From an uncultured Caulobacteraceae bacterium (lineage in GTDB: Bacteria; Pseudomonadota; Alphaproteobacteria; Caulobacterales; Caulobacteraceae), in the NCBI GenBank assembly GCA_937863535.1, contig CALMGB010000218.1, positions 1 through 32,279 on the forward strand: a stretch of DNA of 32,279 nt, read 5' to 3'. How positions within the stretch are numbered: the first letter of the stretch is position 1; each line of letters begins with the position of its first letter. The notes below the pieces were generated by a model. The model saw only the letters and a list, made by a program, of their open reading frames with translations, was not told the DNA's origin and ran no database searches. The translations under genes and the position numbers were made by a program. Shown here piece after piece: positions 1 through 10,120 of this stretch.

Positions 1-175
1 ACTCGCCCGCGTTGATCGCTGGAGCATGACCGGTGGCGGTGACCAGGTCCTTGTGGCCGCGAGCCTTCAGCCGCAGCACGCAAAAGCCCGTCTCCGGGTT
101 GTGGAAGGTGACCCGCTCCACCATGGCAGCCAACGCCTCGCGCGGCGCGGCGGCGACCTCGGAAGGAGACCTCAT
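1..175 (-). CDS. RecD2-like ATP-dependent DNA helicase, N-terminal fragment (continues beyond left edge)
   Basis: Reverse complement from ATG at 175 is open to the window edge: MRSPSEVAAAPREALAAMVERVTFHNPETGFCVLRLKARGHKDLVTATGHAPAINAGE; 'VERVTFHNPETGFCVLRLKARGHKDLVT' resembles RecD2 N-termini. Missing from ORF track, probably because it is truncated by the edge. Confidence 0.75.
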   Translation of the reverse strand, partial: MRSPSEVAAAPREALAAMVERVTFHNPETGFCVLRLKARGHKDLVTATGHAPAINAGE

Positions 176-199
176 GGCGATAGCTTAGCGCCGTCCTCA

Positions 200-211
200 T
201 CTGGCGCCAGA
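200..211. repeat. 12-bp perfect palindrome TCTGGCGCCAGA upstream of the RecD2-like gene
   Basis: Direct reading; equals its own reverse complement; 25 bp upstream of the helicase start codon. Confidence 0.5.
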
Positions 212-799
212 CATGGTGGACACCGTCAGGCCCCGCTGATCGCCTGAGCTGTCCAGACATCGCCATCATGGGGCTGTGCGATCGGAACCCGCGACAGATG
301 CAACCAGTCGGGATGCGCCCTTTGCAGACATTGGTTTACCTCCAGAAACTCGCCGTTCGAGCGGCAGCTCAGGGCCACTCCGATGGCAGCGCAGAATGAC
401 GAGAGCTGGCCGACTCCCGCCTGACTGGTTTTAGTTGCGGAGAGCCAGATAGCTGCCGTTCTTCGCTCCTAAAGCAGATTCCGATCACCATTCATCGTAG
501 CCGGCGGCGGTGAAGCATCATCGGTGACAAATGGGGTGATCATCTCCATGGCGCTGCCCGGGCATCCATCCGTCAACGAGCTCACGCGGACAATTGGCGG
601 CATCTCGCAGCAGATGCTCGCCCAGCAGCATAGCTACTGTTCATTGCAGTTGCCTCAAACAACAGGGCGTTACTCGCGCCGCGGCTGGCTGGTCACGAAT
701 AATCGTTGTGGCAGGCAGTAGACACTCCATCAGCTCCCAGTCGTCCTACGGAACCCCAGCTGACAACTGCGACTTTCCGAGTGGAGCCGCTGACAAGAA

Positions 800-1726
800 C
801 TACGCGTCGGTCCAAACAACGGGGAACTGATCACAATCTATGGGATCGCCGTCCTTGAGGTCGTAGTGGTGGTGCGGCTGAGGCGGAGCGGAGCGGTGGA
901 AGCGGTAACGTACATCGTCTCCGGCGTACCGGAACGACACCGCCCTGCGTGTCAGGTCCGAACGGTAGTTCGGGCCTGATCCATGGATCAGGTTGGAGTG
1001 GTGGACGATCACGTCGCCTGGGTTCGAGGCGTAGGTGAGGATGTCGTATTTGTCCGGATCGCCCTCGATGTCGGGTAGTTGAACTTGACCTTCTTCGTCG
1101 GACGCCTCCGGCATCAGGGAGCCGATCGAGTGCTGGCTGACAAAGACGTTCGCCTTGAAGTAAGTGCCCCAACGGTGTGACCCGCGCACGTATCGCATGG
1201 CGCCCGACTCTTCGGTCACCACATCGGGCGACACCCACATTCCGCAGACCTGCTCTCCACTCAGATGATAATAGGGTTCGTCGGTGTGGAAGGCGGTGTA
1301 TTCCTTCGTCGACGGCTCCTTCATCAAGGTCTGGTCATCGTAGAAATTGACCTTGCTGGCGCGGAACAGCCGGCCGGCGATATAGGGCAGCGCCGAGTGG
1401 AGGGCGATCTCGCGGATGTCGGCGTTGATTGTGTTCGCTCCGATCATGGAGACGAAGCGGCCCCGGCCCTTGTCCGCGATGCCCTCGGCGCGGGCGTCGG
1501 AGAGGACCGGAACGCCGGCGGCCTTGAGCTGATCGGCGGTCACCGAGGCGTCGTAGGTCTTCACGTCGGGGCTTTCCCATTGGCCGTAAAGCGCCTCGTC
1601 GACGCCCTTACCCAACTGGGCGACGAGTTCGAGGCTGAGGATGCCCGGCAACCGAACCACGCCGTCCCTCTCGTAAGTGGCGACTTCGTCCTCGGTGACG
1701 TCCCTAACCAGACCTTTGTACGGCAT
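800..1726 (-). CDS. Phytanoyl-CoA dioxygenase (PhyH) family protein
   Basis: 308 aa; 'YTAFHTDEPYYH' (HxD) with distal 'VIVHHSNLIHGSGPNYRSDLTRRAVSFRY', typical Fe(II)/2OG dioxygenase ligands; GGGAG SD upstream of ATG. Confidence 0.85.
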   Translation of the reverse strand: MPYKGLVRDVTEDEVATYERDGVVRLPGILSLELVAQLGKGVDEALYGQWESPDVKTYDASVTADQLKAAGVPVLSDARAEGIADKGRGRFVSMIGANTINADIREIALHSALPYIAGRLFRASKVNFYDDQTLMKEPSTKEYTAFHTDEPYYHLSGEQVCGMWVSPDVVTEESGAMRYVRGSHRWGTYFKANVFVSQHSIGSLMPEASDEEGQVQLPDIEGDPDKYDILTYASNPGDVIVHHSNLIHGSGPNYRSDLTRRAVSFRYAGDDVRYRFHRSAPPQPHHHYDLKDGDPIDCDQFPVVWTDA

Positions 1727-1759
1727 GATCCGCTCCCTATACGGTCCAACATTCTGAGT

Positions 1760-1773
1760 TAGACAGTTGTATA
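1760..1773. promoter_or_regulatory. Operator-like site TAGAC-AGTT-GTATA upstream of PhyH gene
   Basis: Inverted repeat with one mismatch; matches TAGAC-N4-GTCTA found at other promoters of the island. Confidence 0.5.
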
Positions 1774-1795
1774 AGGGCTTGGGCCTCAGCGCAAG

Positions 1796-2563
1796 TCAGC
1801 TTGCCCCGAAGGCCATGGCTGCAGCCGTCAGCGAACGCACAATGCGGGTTTCGATCTTGTCGTCGCTCCAGTCGGCCGCGACGGCGTCTGGAAGGATGGC
1901 CGTGGCGTCGACCTCGGCTGCAAGCACCATGGCCCGGGTCGCCAGTTCCAGGATGAAGAGGATGTCCGCCTTTCGCGCCGCCGGCACCGCCCGGTGCAGG
2001 GTGTAGAGGTAGCGGCGCAACACCGGACCCAGGTTGCGCGCCATGGCCCGAGCCCAGACCTCCGTCCCGGTCTCCCGGTTCAGCAGTTGCGTCCAGTTGG
2101 ACCAGCCTGCCATGTCCCGCGCCCTCAGCTCGAAGAACGGATGGATGAGGGAGTGAACGATCTTCTCGACGGGCGCGGGGTTGGGCGTGTGCTGCTCGTC
2201 GAGCTTATCTAGAAGACGCTCCCTCGCCTCGTTCAGCTGCGCCGCCCGGATGTCCACGACGGCGTTGAACAGATCCTCCTTGCTCTGGAAGTAGTAGGAG
2301 ACGAGATTGACGTTTATCGCGGCGTCGCGGGCGATTTCCCGCAATGGAGCGCCGTGCAGGCCCTTCCGGGCGAAGAGTTCTTCGGCCGCCGCAAGTATGC
2401 GGGCGCGCGGCGCCGGCTCTGAATCGGCGTCCCGGCGTCGTCCTGCCGAGGCGCGCCGAACGGGCGAGGCCTGATCAGGCGAGGTCCGCTCGGGAGAGGC
2501 CCCCGGTCCGACGGGCGCCTTCTCCGCCTGGGCCGCCCCACTCGATCCGCCTGGCTCCCGCAT
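1796..2563 (-). CDS. TetR/AcrR family transcriptional regulator
   Basis: N-terminal HTH 'ARILAAAEELFARKGLHGAPLREIARDAAINVNLVSYYFQSKEDLFNAV'. Confidence 0.85.
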   Translation of the reverse strand: MREPGGSSGAAQAEKAPVGPGASPERTSPDQASPVRRASAGRRRDADSEPAPRARILAAAEELFARKGLHGAPLREIARDAAINVNLVSYYFQSKEDLFNAVVDIRAAQLNEARERLLDKLDEQHTPNPAPVEKIVHSLIHPFFELRARDMAGWSNWTQLLNRETGTEVWARAMARNLGPVLRRYLYTLHRAVPAARKADILFILELATRAMVLAAEVDATAILPDAVAADWSDDKIETRIVRSLTAAAMAFGAS

Positions 2564-2605
2564 CTGTTCACCTCGTCGCGCTCACACCTCGTCTTAACGG
2601 GCTTT

Positions 2606-2619
2606 CGGACGTTGGTCTT
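2606..2619. promoter_or_regulatory. Operator-like site CGGAC-GTTG-GTCTT between divergent TetR and FAH genes
   Basis: Retains GAC-N4-GTC core; weaker match to TAGAC-N4-GTCTA. Confidence 0.35.
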
Positions 2620-2700
2620 TGAAAACGCCTAGACGATCGGACATTACTGATTGTACGCCTGCCTTAATGGCGCGGCGAGCGCCACACCTTGGAGAGCGCC

Positions 2701-3681
2701 GTGCGGCTAGTCACCTTCGAACGGAATGGCCAGCGAAGTCTGGGGGCCTGGACGGACGCGGACCGGCGCATTTTGGATCTCACCCAGATGGCGGCGCTGG
2801 CCCGCACCGATCAAGCGGCGGCCTTTTCGGGCATGATGGCGTTGATCGAGGCCGGCGAAGGCGCGCTGGACCTGGCGCGGGGCTGGATCGAACGGCCGCG
2901 GGAGGACGCCATGGTGGAGACACGGGATATCGTCGTGCTGGCGCCGCTGCCGCTTCCCGCGCAAATCCGCGACTTCCTCTGCTTCGAGGAGCACCTGCTG
3001 AAATCCTCGGCGGCGGCGATCACCATACTGTCCGGCCGCGACGCGGACCCTGAGGCCAAGCGTCGGGAGCTGGAAGCCTCCGGCCAGTGGAAGATTCCGG
3101 CCGTCTGGTACAAGAAGCCGATCTACTACACCGCGAGCCGCTTCGCCGTGTCGGGACCGGGCGAGGACATCCACTGGCCGGCCTTCTCGAACTTTATCGA
3201 CTACGAGCTGGAGTTCGCCGCGGTGATCGGCAAGGCCGGCCGCGATATCGCTCGCGAGGACGCGCGCGCCCACATCTTCGGCTACACCATCTTCAACGAC
3301 TGGTCCGCCCGCGACGAGCAGTCCGTCGTCATGGAAGGCAGGCTGGGTCCCGGCAAAGGCAAGGACTTCGACCAGAGCAACACGCTCGGCCCCTGCCTCG
3401 TCACCGCCGACGAGATTGGCGACCCCTACGCCTTGACCATGACCGCCCGCATCGACGGAGAGGAATGGTCGCGGGGATCGTCAGGCGCGATGTATCATCG
3501 CTTCGAGGACTGCATCGCCGACGTCAGCCGGGGGCAGACGGTGCATCCGGGCGAGGTCTTCTGCTCGGGCACGGTCGGCACGGGCTCCGGGGTGGAGAAC
3601 CTCAGGTTCCTGAAGGGCGGTGAGACGGTCGAACTGGAGGTCGAAGGCATAGGCGTGCTGCGCAACAGGCTCGTGCGCTGA
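2701..3681 (+). CDS. Fumarylacetoacetate hydrolase family protein
   Basis: 'YYTASRFAVSGPGEDIHWPAFSNFIDYELEFAAVIGKAGRDI...GYTIFNDWSARDEQ...KGKDFDQSNTLGPCLVTADEI' is FAH-fold. GTG at 2701 preceded by GGAG is preferred over TTG at 2689. Confidence 0.9.
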   Translation: MRLVTFERNGQRSLGAWTDADRRILDLTQMAALARTDQAAAFSGMMALIEAGEGALDLARGWIERPREDAMVETRDIVVLAPLPLPAQIRDFLCFEEHLLKSSAAAITILSGRDADPEAKRRELEASGQWKIPAVWYKKPIYYTASRFAVSGPGEDIHWPAFSNFIDYELEFAAVIGKAGRDIAREDARAHIFGYTIFNDWSARDEQSVVMEGRLGPGKGKDFDQSNTLGPCLVTADEIGDPYALTMTARIDGEEWSRGSSGAMYHRFEDCIADVSRGQTVHPGEVFCSGTVGTGSGVENLRFLKGGETVELEVEGIGVLRNRLVR

Positions 3682-3698
3682 CCGAAGGGCCGGGGCGT

Positions 3699-4865
3699 TC
3701 AGACCTGCAACCGTTTGAGTCCGCCCGCCTTCAGGTCGGCGATGGTCGGATAGCCGTCCACCGCCATGAGCAGGTCAGCCTCCGCCAGGATGCAGCGCAG
3801 GACGTGGGCCACCCCGTCCTGCCCGTCGAGCGCCAGGCCATAGGCGTAGGGGCGCCCGACGCCGACGGCGGCCGCCCCTAGCGCCAACGCCTTCACCACG
3901 TCGCTGCCGGACCGCACGCCGGAGTCGAACAGGACAGGCGTCGTCCCACTGGCGGCCACGACGTCCGGTAGCATGTCTATGGCCGCGATCCCGCCATTCG
4001 CCTGCCGCCCCCCATGGTTGGAGCAGTAGATCGCATCCACGCCGCCATCGATGGCGCGCCGCGCGTCGTCAGGATGGCAGATCCCCTTCAGCACGAGCGG
4101 GAGCTTGGTCAGGGAGCGCAGCCACGGCAGATCGCTCCAGGTCAGGGTCTTGCCGAAGATCGACGCCCATCGCACCACCGCCGCAGCCGGGTCGTCCTCC
4201 GGCGGCCGGTCCAGCAGGGCGCGGAAGTGCGGGTCGCAGAGATAGTTGGCCAGGGCGTGGCCGCGAAGCTGGGGAAAGTTGGAGTCGTTCAGGTCGCGTG
4301 GGCGCCAGCCCGTCAGCCAGGTGTCGAGGGTGACGACGATGGCCTTGAAGCCGGCGGCCTCCGCCCGGTGGACGAGGCTCTCCGCCAGGGCCTTGTCCTT
4401 GGGCGTATAGAGTTGGAAGAAGCCGACGCCGTCGCCCACGGCGTCGGCGACGGTCTCCAGCGGGTCGTTCGAGAGCGTGGAAGCGACCATGGGGACGTGC
4501 GCCGCCGCCGCCGCCCGCGCGGTCGCGAGGTCGCCATGGCCGTCCTGCGCGCAAAGGCCGATGACCCCGATCGGGCTCAGGAAGATGGGCGACGGCAACT
4601 TCAGGCCGAAGAGCTGCACCGAAAGGTCACGGGTGGTGCAGTCCACCATCATGCGTGGGACAAGACCCCAGTGGTTGAACGCCTGGGCGTTCACGTCCTG
4701 GGTCTGCTCGTCCCCGCATCCGCCCTGGACGTAGGTGAGGACCGAAGGCGGCAGCGCCGTCCTCGCCCTCAGTTCCAGGCCACGGTAATCGACCGGCAGC
4801 TTGGGCTTCAGTCCCCGCAGGCCGCCGAAGTAGATCTCGTTCTGGTAGTCGCCGAACTGCGCCAT
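3699..4865 (-). CDS. FMN-dependent alpha-hydroxy-acid oxidase, lactate 2-monooxygenase-like
   Basis: Start placed at MAQFGDYQNEIYFGGLRG; 'SPIGVIGLCAQDGHGDLA', 'TLDTWLTGWRPRDLNDSNFPQLRG', 'YCSNHGGRQANGGIAAIDMLPDVVAASGTTPVLFDSGVRSGSDVVKALALGA' closely resemble mycobacterial lactate 2-monooxygenase. The 540-aa track ORF is over-extended at the N-terminus. Confidence 0.88.
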   Translation of the reverse strand: MAQFGDYQNEIYFGGLRGLKPKLPVDYRGLELRARTALPPSVLTYVQGGCGDEQTQDVNAQAFNHWGLVPRMMVDCTTRDLSVQLFGLKLPSPIFLSPIGVIGLCAQDGHGDLATARAAAAAHVPMVASTLSNDPLETVADAVGDGVGFFQLYTPKDKALAESLVHRAEAAGFKAIVVTLDTWLTGWRPRDLNDSNFPQLRGHALANYLCDPHFRALLDRPPEDDPAAAVVRWASIFGKTLTWSDLPWLRSLTKLPLVLKGICHPDDARRAIDGGVDAIYCSNHGGRQANGGIAAIDMLPDVVAASGTTPVLFDSGVRSGSDVVKALALGAAAVGVGRPYAYGLALDGQDGVAHVLRCILAEADLLMAVDGYPTIADLKAGGLKRLQV

Positions 4866-4921
4866 CTCGATTCCCGCTGCAGGCGTCGCCAATCCGGTAT
4901 GTCGGCCGCCGACCCGGGTGG

Positions 4922-5941
4922 CTAATGGGCGTGATCCTGGCAAGCCGCAGGCTTGGGTGCATAGCGTTCCGGCCTGTGCCGCAGGTCCAAGGCCGCCATC
5001 CGGCCGAAGAGTTCCGGCACGTTGCGCGGCGACACGTCCGCGTTCAGTTCGCGGTAGATCGTGTCCACGGTGACGGCGATCCGCTCGGGATCCTCCCAGG
5101 CGCCGAACTCTCGCAGCGATATGTCCTGCGCGGCGTCCCAGGACGTCATGCCCGCGGCATGGCGCGCCTTGGTCTCCTCTTGGAGGTAGGCGAGATAGCT
5201 GCGCATGGCCCGAACCCCCGCCTTGTCGGTGAGCGGGCCGTGGCCGGGAACGATGGTGTCCACGTCGAGGCCGAGAATGTAGTCGCAGGCCTTCAGCCAG
5301 TTGCCGACGGGACCCCGCCACATGATCGGCGTGCCGTCGATGAAGAGAATGTCGCCCGTATAGACGACCTTGTCGCCGGGCACATGGATGATGGTGTCTC
5401 CGGCGGTGTGGGCCGGTCCGAGCTCGACCAGGTGCACCGCCTTGTCGCCGACCTTCAGGGTCTTCTCGCCTGTGAAGGTCGTGTCCGGCAGCTTGGCGAC
5501 GATCGAGTCGAAGTCGAACGCACCGAAGATGTTGTCCAGATAGACGCCCAGCTGGCCCAGCGTATGCGTCTGCTTCATGATTGACGCTATGTGCTCAGGC
5601 GCATCCTCGACCGCCATCTCGTGGGCGCTGGCCTCCGTGGCGATGATGGAAGCGTTGCGGACCAGCCGGTTGCCATAGGTGTGATCGCCGTTGGCATGGG
5701 TGTTGACCAGGGTGCCGATCTCGTCGCTCGCGATCCCGGCCACGTCCTTCATGTCATGAAGCATTTCGGCCGTCAGCCGCTCGTCGAACAGGGTGTCGAC
5801 CAGCAGCGCCTGACCCGCATCGACAACCAGGCCCGCATTGCTGTAGCCCCAGGTCCCCGACGGCTGGAGGTAGGCGAACTGGCCGTCGCCGACCCTGTGC
5901 CATCCCTTGTCGAAGCTCGTCCTGCCCATCGTTTCCTCCAC
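4922..5941 (-). CDS. MBL-fold metallo-hydrolase
   Basis: 'LVNTHANGDHTYGNRLV', 'ELGPAHTAGDTIIHVPGDKVVYTGDILF', 'IVPGHGPL'. Confidence 0.88.
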   Translation of the reverse strand: MEETMGRTSFDKGWHRVGDGQFAYLQPSGTWGYSNAGLVVDAGQALLVDTLFDERLTAEMLHDMKDVAGIASDEIGTLVNTHANGDHTYGNRLVRNASIIATEASAHEMAVEDAPEHIASIMKQTHTLGQLGVYLDNIFGAFDFDSIVAKLPDTTFTGEKTLKVGDKAVHLVELGPAHTAGDTIIHVPGDKVVYTGDILFIDGTPIMWRGPVGNWLKACDYILGLDVDTIVPGHGPLTDKAGVRAMRSYLAYLQEETKARHAAGMTSWDAAQDISLREFGAWEDPERIAVTVDTIYRELNADVSPRNVPELFGRMAALDLRHRPERYAPKPAACQDHAH

Positions 5942-5984
5942 GCTCTACGGCTTGCCCGCCGGCTGATAGCTGATTAAAAGATGA

Positions 5985-5998
5985 TAGACAAACGTCTA
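5985..5998. promoter_or_regulatory. Perfect operator-like inverted repeat TAGAC-AAAC-GTCTA in divergent MBL/NmrA promoter region
   Basis: 5-4-5 perfect inverted repeat in the intergenic region. Confidence 0.6.
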
Positions 5999-6081
5999 AA
6001 CGATTTGATCCCTTGGCTCGCTGGCGTCCATCCGGACGCCCGTGAGTGGACGGGCGAGTCTCAGGATCCAGGGAGGTCTCC

Positions 6082-6954
6082 ATGCCGAGTGCGACAGGCG
6101 TTACGGACGTCGCCGTGATCGGAGCGGGGGGCGCCACGGGACGCGCCGTGGTCGCCGCGCTGGTGCGGCGAGGGGCGAAGGTGAGAGCGCTGCTGCACCG
6201 AGACGCGCAGAAGGCGCTGTTCCCGGACCTGGAGGATTTCGCCCTGGTGGAGCTGGACGATCCGTCCGGCCTGGCCGAAGGCCTTCGCGGTGTCGCGACC
6301 GCCTATTACATCCCGCCGACCTATAACGCCGGCGAGGAAGCGTTCGGCGCCAACGTCATCGCCGCGGCGAGCGCCGCCGGACTGCCCCGACTGGTCTACC
6401 ACTCCGTGCTTCACGCGCCGACGCCGGCCATGGTGCATCACGTACGCAAGTCTCGGGTGGAACTGGCGCTTCGCGAATCGTCCCTGGCTTGGACCATCCT
6501 GCAGCCGGCGATGTACGTGCAAACGCCGTACGCCTTCCTGAGTCCGGCCCGCGACGCGCTGACGCCAGGCTTCGACGTCCGCAAACCCTTCACGCCCGTC
6601 GACCTTCCAGATCTGGCGGAAGCCGCCGCGGTCGTACTCTGCGAAGAGGGTCACGCCTTCGCCACCTATGAGCTGGCCGGGCGCGAGACGCTGAGCTTCG
6701 AGGACATGGCGCAGGCGCTGTCGCAGGCGCTGGGCCAACCTGTCACCGCGCGGGCGCTCGCTCCGGAACTTCTGCTGGCGCAAGCCGCCCAGCGGGGGTT
6801 CAGCGCCTCCGCGGTCGAAGAGCTTCGACTGATGATGGCGCACTACGACCATCATGGCCTGCTCGGGAACGGCAATGTGCTGCGCATGCTGCTTGGACGG
6901 GAGCCCACGACGTTTGCCCGCGCCGTCGAACGTGACTTCAGCCCGAGCAAGTAG
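6082..6954 (+). CDS. NmrA-like / NAD(P)-binding Rossmann protein
   Basis: 'VAVIGAGGATGRAVVAALVRRGAKVRALLHRD' nucleotide-binding motif; GGGAGG SD at 6071 supports ATG at 6082. Confidence 0.85.
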   Translation: MPSATGVTDVAVIGAGGATGRAVVAALVRRGAKVRALLHRDAQKALFPDLEDFALVELDDPSGLAEGLRGVATAYYIPPTYNAGEEAFGANVIAAASAAGLPRLVYHSVLHAPTPAMVHHVRKSRVELALRESSLAWTILQPAMYVQTPYAFLSPARDALTPGFDVRKPFTPVDLPDLAEAAAVVLCEEGHAFATYELAGRETLSFEDMAQALSQALGQPVTARALAPELLLAQAAQRGFSASAVEELRLMMAHYDHHGLLGNGNVLRMLLGREPTTFARAVERDFSPSK

Positions 6955-7013
6955 GGGCCAGGAATAGCCGCTTGGCCTGATGCCGACACGGCTGAATCGA
7001 CCGAGGAACACTT

Positions 7014-8123
<1,110 letters not shown>

Positions 8124-8179
8124 CGCTCCGGAAGTCTCCGGTCGCATACGACCGTCGGGATGGTCCTATGGCGCCACGT

Positions 8180-9343
8180 TCAAGCCTTTAGCGGCTCCAG
8201 GATCGTCGCATAGGTGGTCACCGCCCCGCCGCCCATGTTCAAGCACATGGCGAGCGAGGGATGGCTTATCTGCATGTCCTCAGCCTGGCCGAGGAGCTGG
8301 CGCGCGGCCATGACGTGCATCGAGACGCCCGTCGCGCCGACGGGGTGGCCCTTGGCCTTCAGGCCGCCGGAAAGGTTGATCGGCAGGCGTCCGTTCCGGG
8401 CGGTCTGGCCCTCGATGATCACCTCGCGTCCTCGTCCAGGCTCCGCAAGGCCGATCGCCTCGGTAAGCTGCAGTTCGGCTATGGTGAAACAGTCGTGGAC
8501 CTCGGCGAGGCTGAGGTCGTCCACGCCGACGGAGGCTGCGGCATACGCCTGGGCGACAGCGCGCCGCGGTCCTTCGAAAGCCGCCAGATCCTTGGCGGAC
8601 AGGGGCAGCAGGTCGCTGACCTGTTCAGCCGCGCGAAACGCTACCGCCTGGGGAAAGCTCCCGATCAGCTCGTCGGAGACCAGCACGAGCGCGGCGGCGC
8701 CGTCGGATATCAAGGAGCAGTCCGTCACCTTCAGCGGATCGGCGATCATCGGATTCTTGTCGGAGGGGCTCAGGCAGAACTGCAGGTCCAGCGGACGGCG
8801 CATCTGCGCCAGCGGGTTGCGCAAAGCGTTGGCGTGGTTCTTGACGGCGATGTGGGCCATGGCCTCGGTCGGATCGCCGTAGCGTTCGGCATAGGCGCGC
8901 GCGAAGCTGGCGAAGATGTCGGGGAAGGACATGGTCGCCTCCTCGCGCTGGTAGCTGGCGCCGCCCAGCGCCCGGGTCACCTGCGCCGTCGGCAGGTGGG
9001 ACATCTTCTCCGCGCCGACGACCAGGGCGATCTTGATGCGTCCAGCCTGGATCGCGTCCATGGCCGAAAAGATGGCCGCAGCCCCCGAGGCGCAGGCGTT
9101 CTCGCAGCGCACGGCCGGCTTCCAGCGCAGCGCCGGGTCGGACGCCAGCACCATGGAGGAACAGAACCCGTCGGCCACCAGCCCCGAATTGAAGTGGCCG
9201 AGCCAGACGCCGTCCACCTCGCCCGCACCGATCCCGGCGGAGGCGAGCGCTTGGCGGGTGGCGGCATGGATCAAATCCTCAAGGCTCGCGTCGTCACGAC
9301 GCCCGAACGCCGTGTGCCCCCATCCCACGATCACAGGTCGCAT
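8180..9343 (-). CDS. Thiolase family protein (acetyl-CoA acetyltransferase-like)
   Basis: 'RCENACASGAAAIF' (Cys), 'EVHDCFTIAELQ', 'NLSGGLKAKGHPVGATGV'. ATG at 9343 preceded by AGGAG is preferred over 9367. Confidence 0.9.
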   Translation of the reverse strand: MRPVIVGWGHTAFGRRDDASLEDLIHAATRQALASAGIGAGEVDGVWLGHFNSGLVADGFCSSMVLASDPALRWKPAVRCENACASGAAAIFSAMDAIQAGRIKIALVVGAEKMSHLPTAQVTRALGGASYQREEATMSFPDIFASFARAYAERYGDPTEAMAHIAVKNHANALRNPLAQMRRPLDLQFCLSPSDKNPMIADPLKVTDCSLISDGAAALVLVSDELIGSFPQAVAFRAAEQVSDLLPLSAKDLAAFEGPRRAVAQAYAAASVGVDDLSLAEVHDCFTIAELQLTEAIGLAEPGRGREVIIEGQTARNGRLPINLSGGLKAKGHPVGATGVSMHVMAARQLLGQAEDMQISHPSLAMCLNMGGGAVTTYATILEPLKA

Positions 9344-9380
9344 CGGTTCTCCTGTCGCGCTTATCACGCGCCATGTAGTT

Positions 9381-9416
9381 TAAATAAACGTCTAATTTTA
9401 ACTAGACGGGCGTCCA
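9381..9416. promoter_or_regulatory. Two operator-like sites upstream of thiolase: TAAAT-AAAC-GTCTA (9381-9394) and TAGAC-GGGC-GTCCA (9403-9416)
   Basis: Proximal site shares exact 10-mer AAACGTCTAA with 5990-5999; distal site is an inverted repeat with one mismatch. Confidence 0.55.
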
Positions 9417-10102
9417 GCTCTCGTTCCCGGCTTGGCGTCGACCGGCGGCTGGGGGCTCGAAATGAGAGCGCCAGCCCAATACTCGCGAAGTGCGGTCATG
9501 AGCTCGGTCTCGAAGGCGGCCCGAGACGGCTTTGCTGAAGGCGCGTCTTCCAATGAAGCCAGGCTTTGCGGGTAGTCGAGCATTTGCCAGAGGCCACGAG
9601 TCAGGGCGTAGGTCCGCGTCAGGAGTTCGACCCCACGCCCGTCCGGCAAGCCCGCGCTGCGGTCCAAGGCGCGGCCGGAGGCGTCGAGTTCGTCCATGAA
9701 CGCCAGCTTGAAGTCGCGAAGCGCTTCCAGCGCGAGGTTCTTTTCAAGGACGCCGTATCCTAGCGCATCCAGCCGCAGCAGTTCAGGGTTGTCGCGAAGA
9801 TGGCCGACATAGATGGCCAGAAAGCCCGGGACGATCTCCGTTCGGTCGCCTGCTTCCGCCTGCAGAACCGGCGCCAGCGCTTTCAGCAGCGTCCGCCAGC
9901 CCGACAGAAGCAGGGCGGCGAAGATCTCTTCCTTGGTGCGGAAGTACAGATAGACCGTGCCCTTGGCGAGCAGGGCCGCACGGGCGATCTCCGCGGCGGA
10001 CGGGAGGCCGCCGTCGCCCGCCAGGAAGAGTTCACGAGCGGCGGCGAGGATGGCCAAACGCCTAGCCGCCTTGGCCTCGGACCCGAGCGCGTGGTCAGCC
10101 AT
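9398..10102 (-). CDS. TetR/AcrR family transcriptional regulator
   Basis: 'ARRLAILAAARELFLAGDGGLPSAAEIARAALLAKGTVYLYFRTKEEIFAALL'. Confidence 0.88.
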   Translation of the reverse strand: MADHALGSEAKAARRLAILAAARELFLAGDGGLPSAAEIARAALLAKGTVYLYFRTKEEIFAALLLSGWRTLLKALAPVLQAEAGDRTEIVPGFLAIYVGHLRDNPELLRLDALGYGVLEKNLALEALRDFKLAFMDELDASGRALDRSAGLPDGRGVELLTRTYALTRGLWQMLDYPQSLASLEDAPSAKPSRAAFETELMTALREYWAGALISSPQPPVDAKPGTRAGRPSS

Positions 10103-10120
10103 GGCCGTGCGCCGAGCCTC

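Noticed and set aside
26-247. 73-aa plus-strand ORF at left edge
   Set aside because: Shadow of the RecD2-like gene on the opposite strand.
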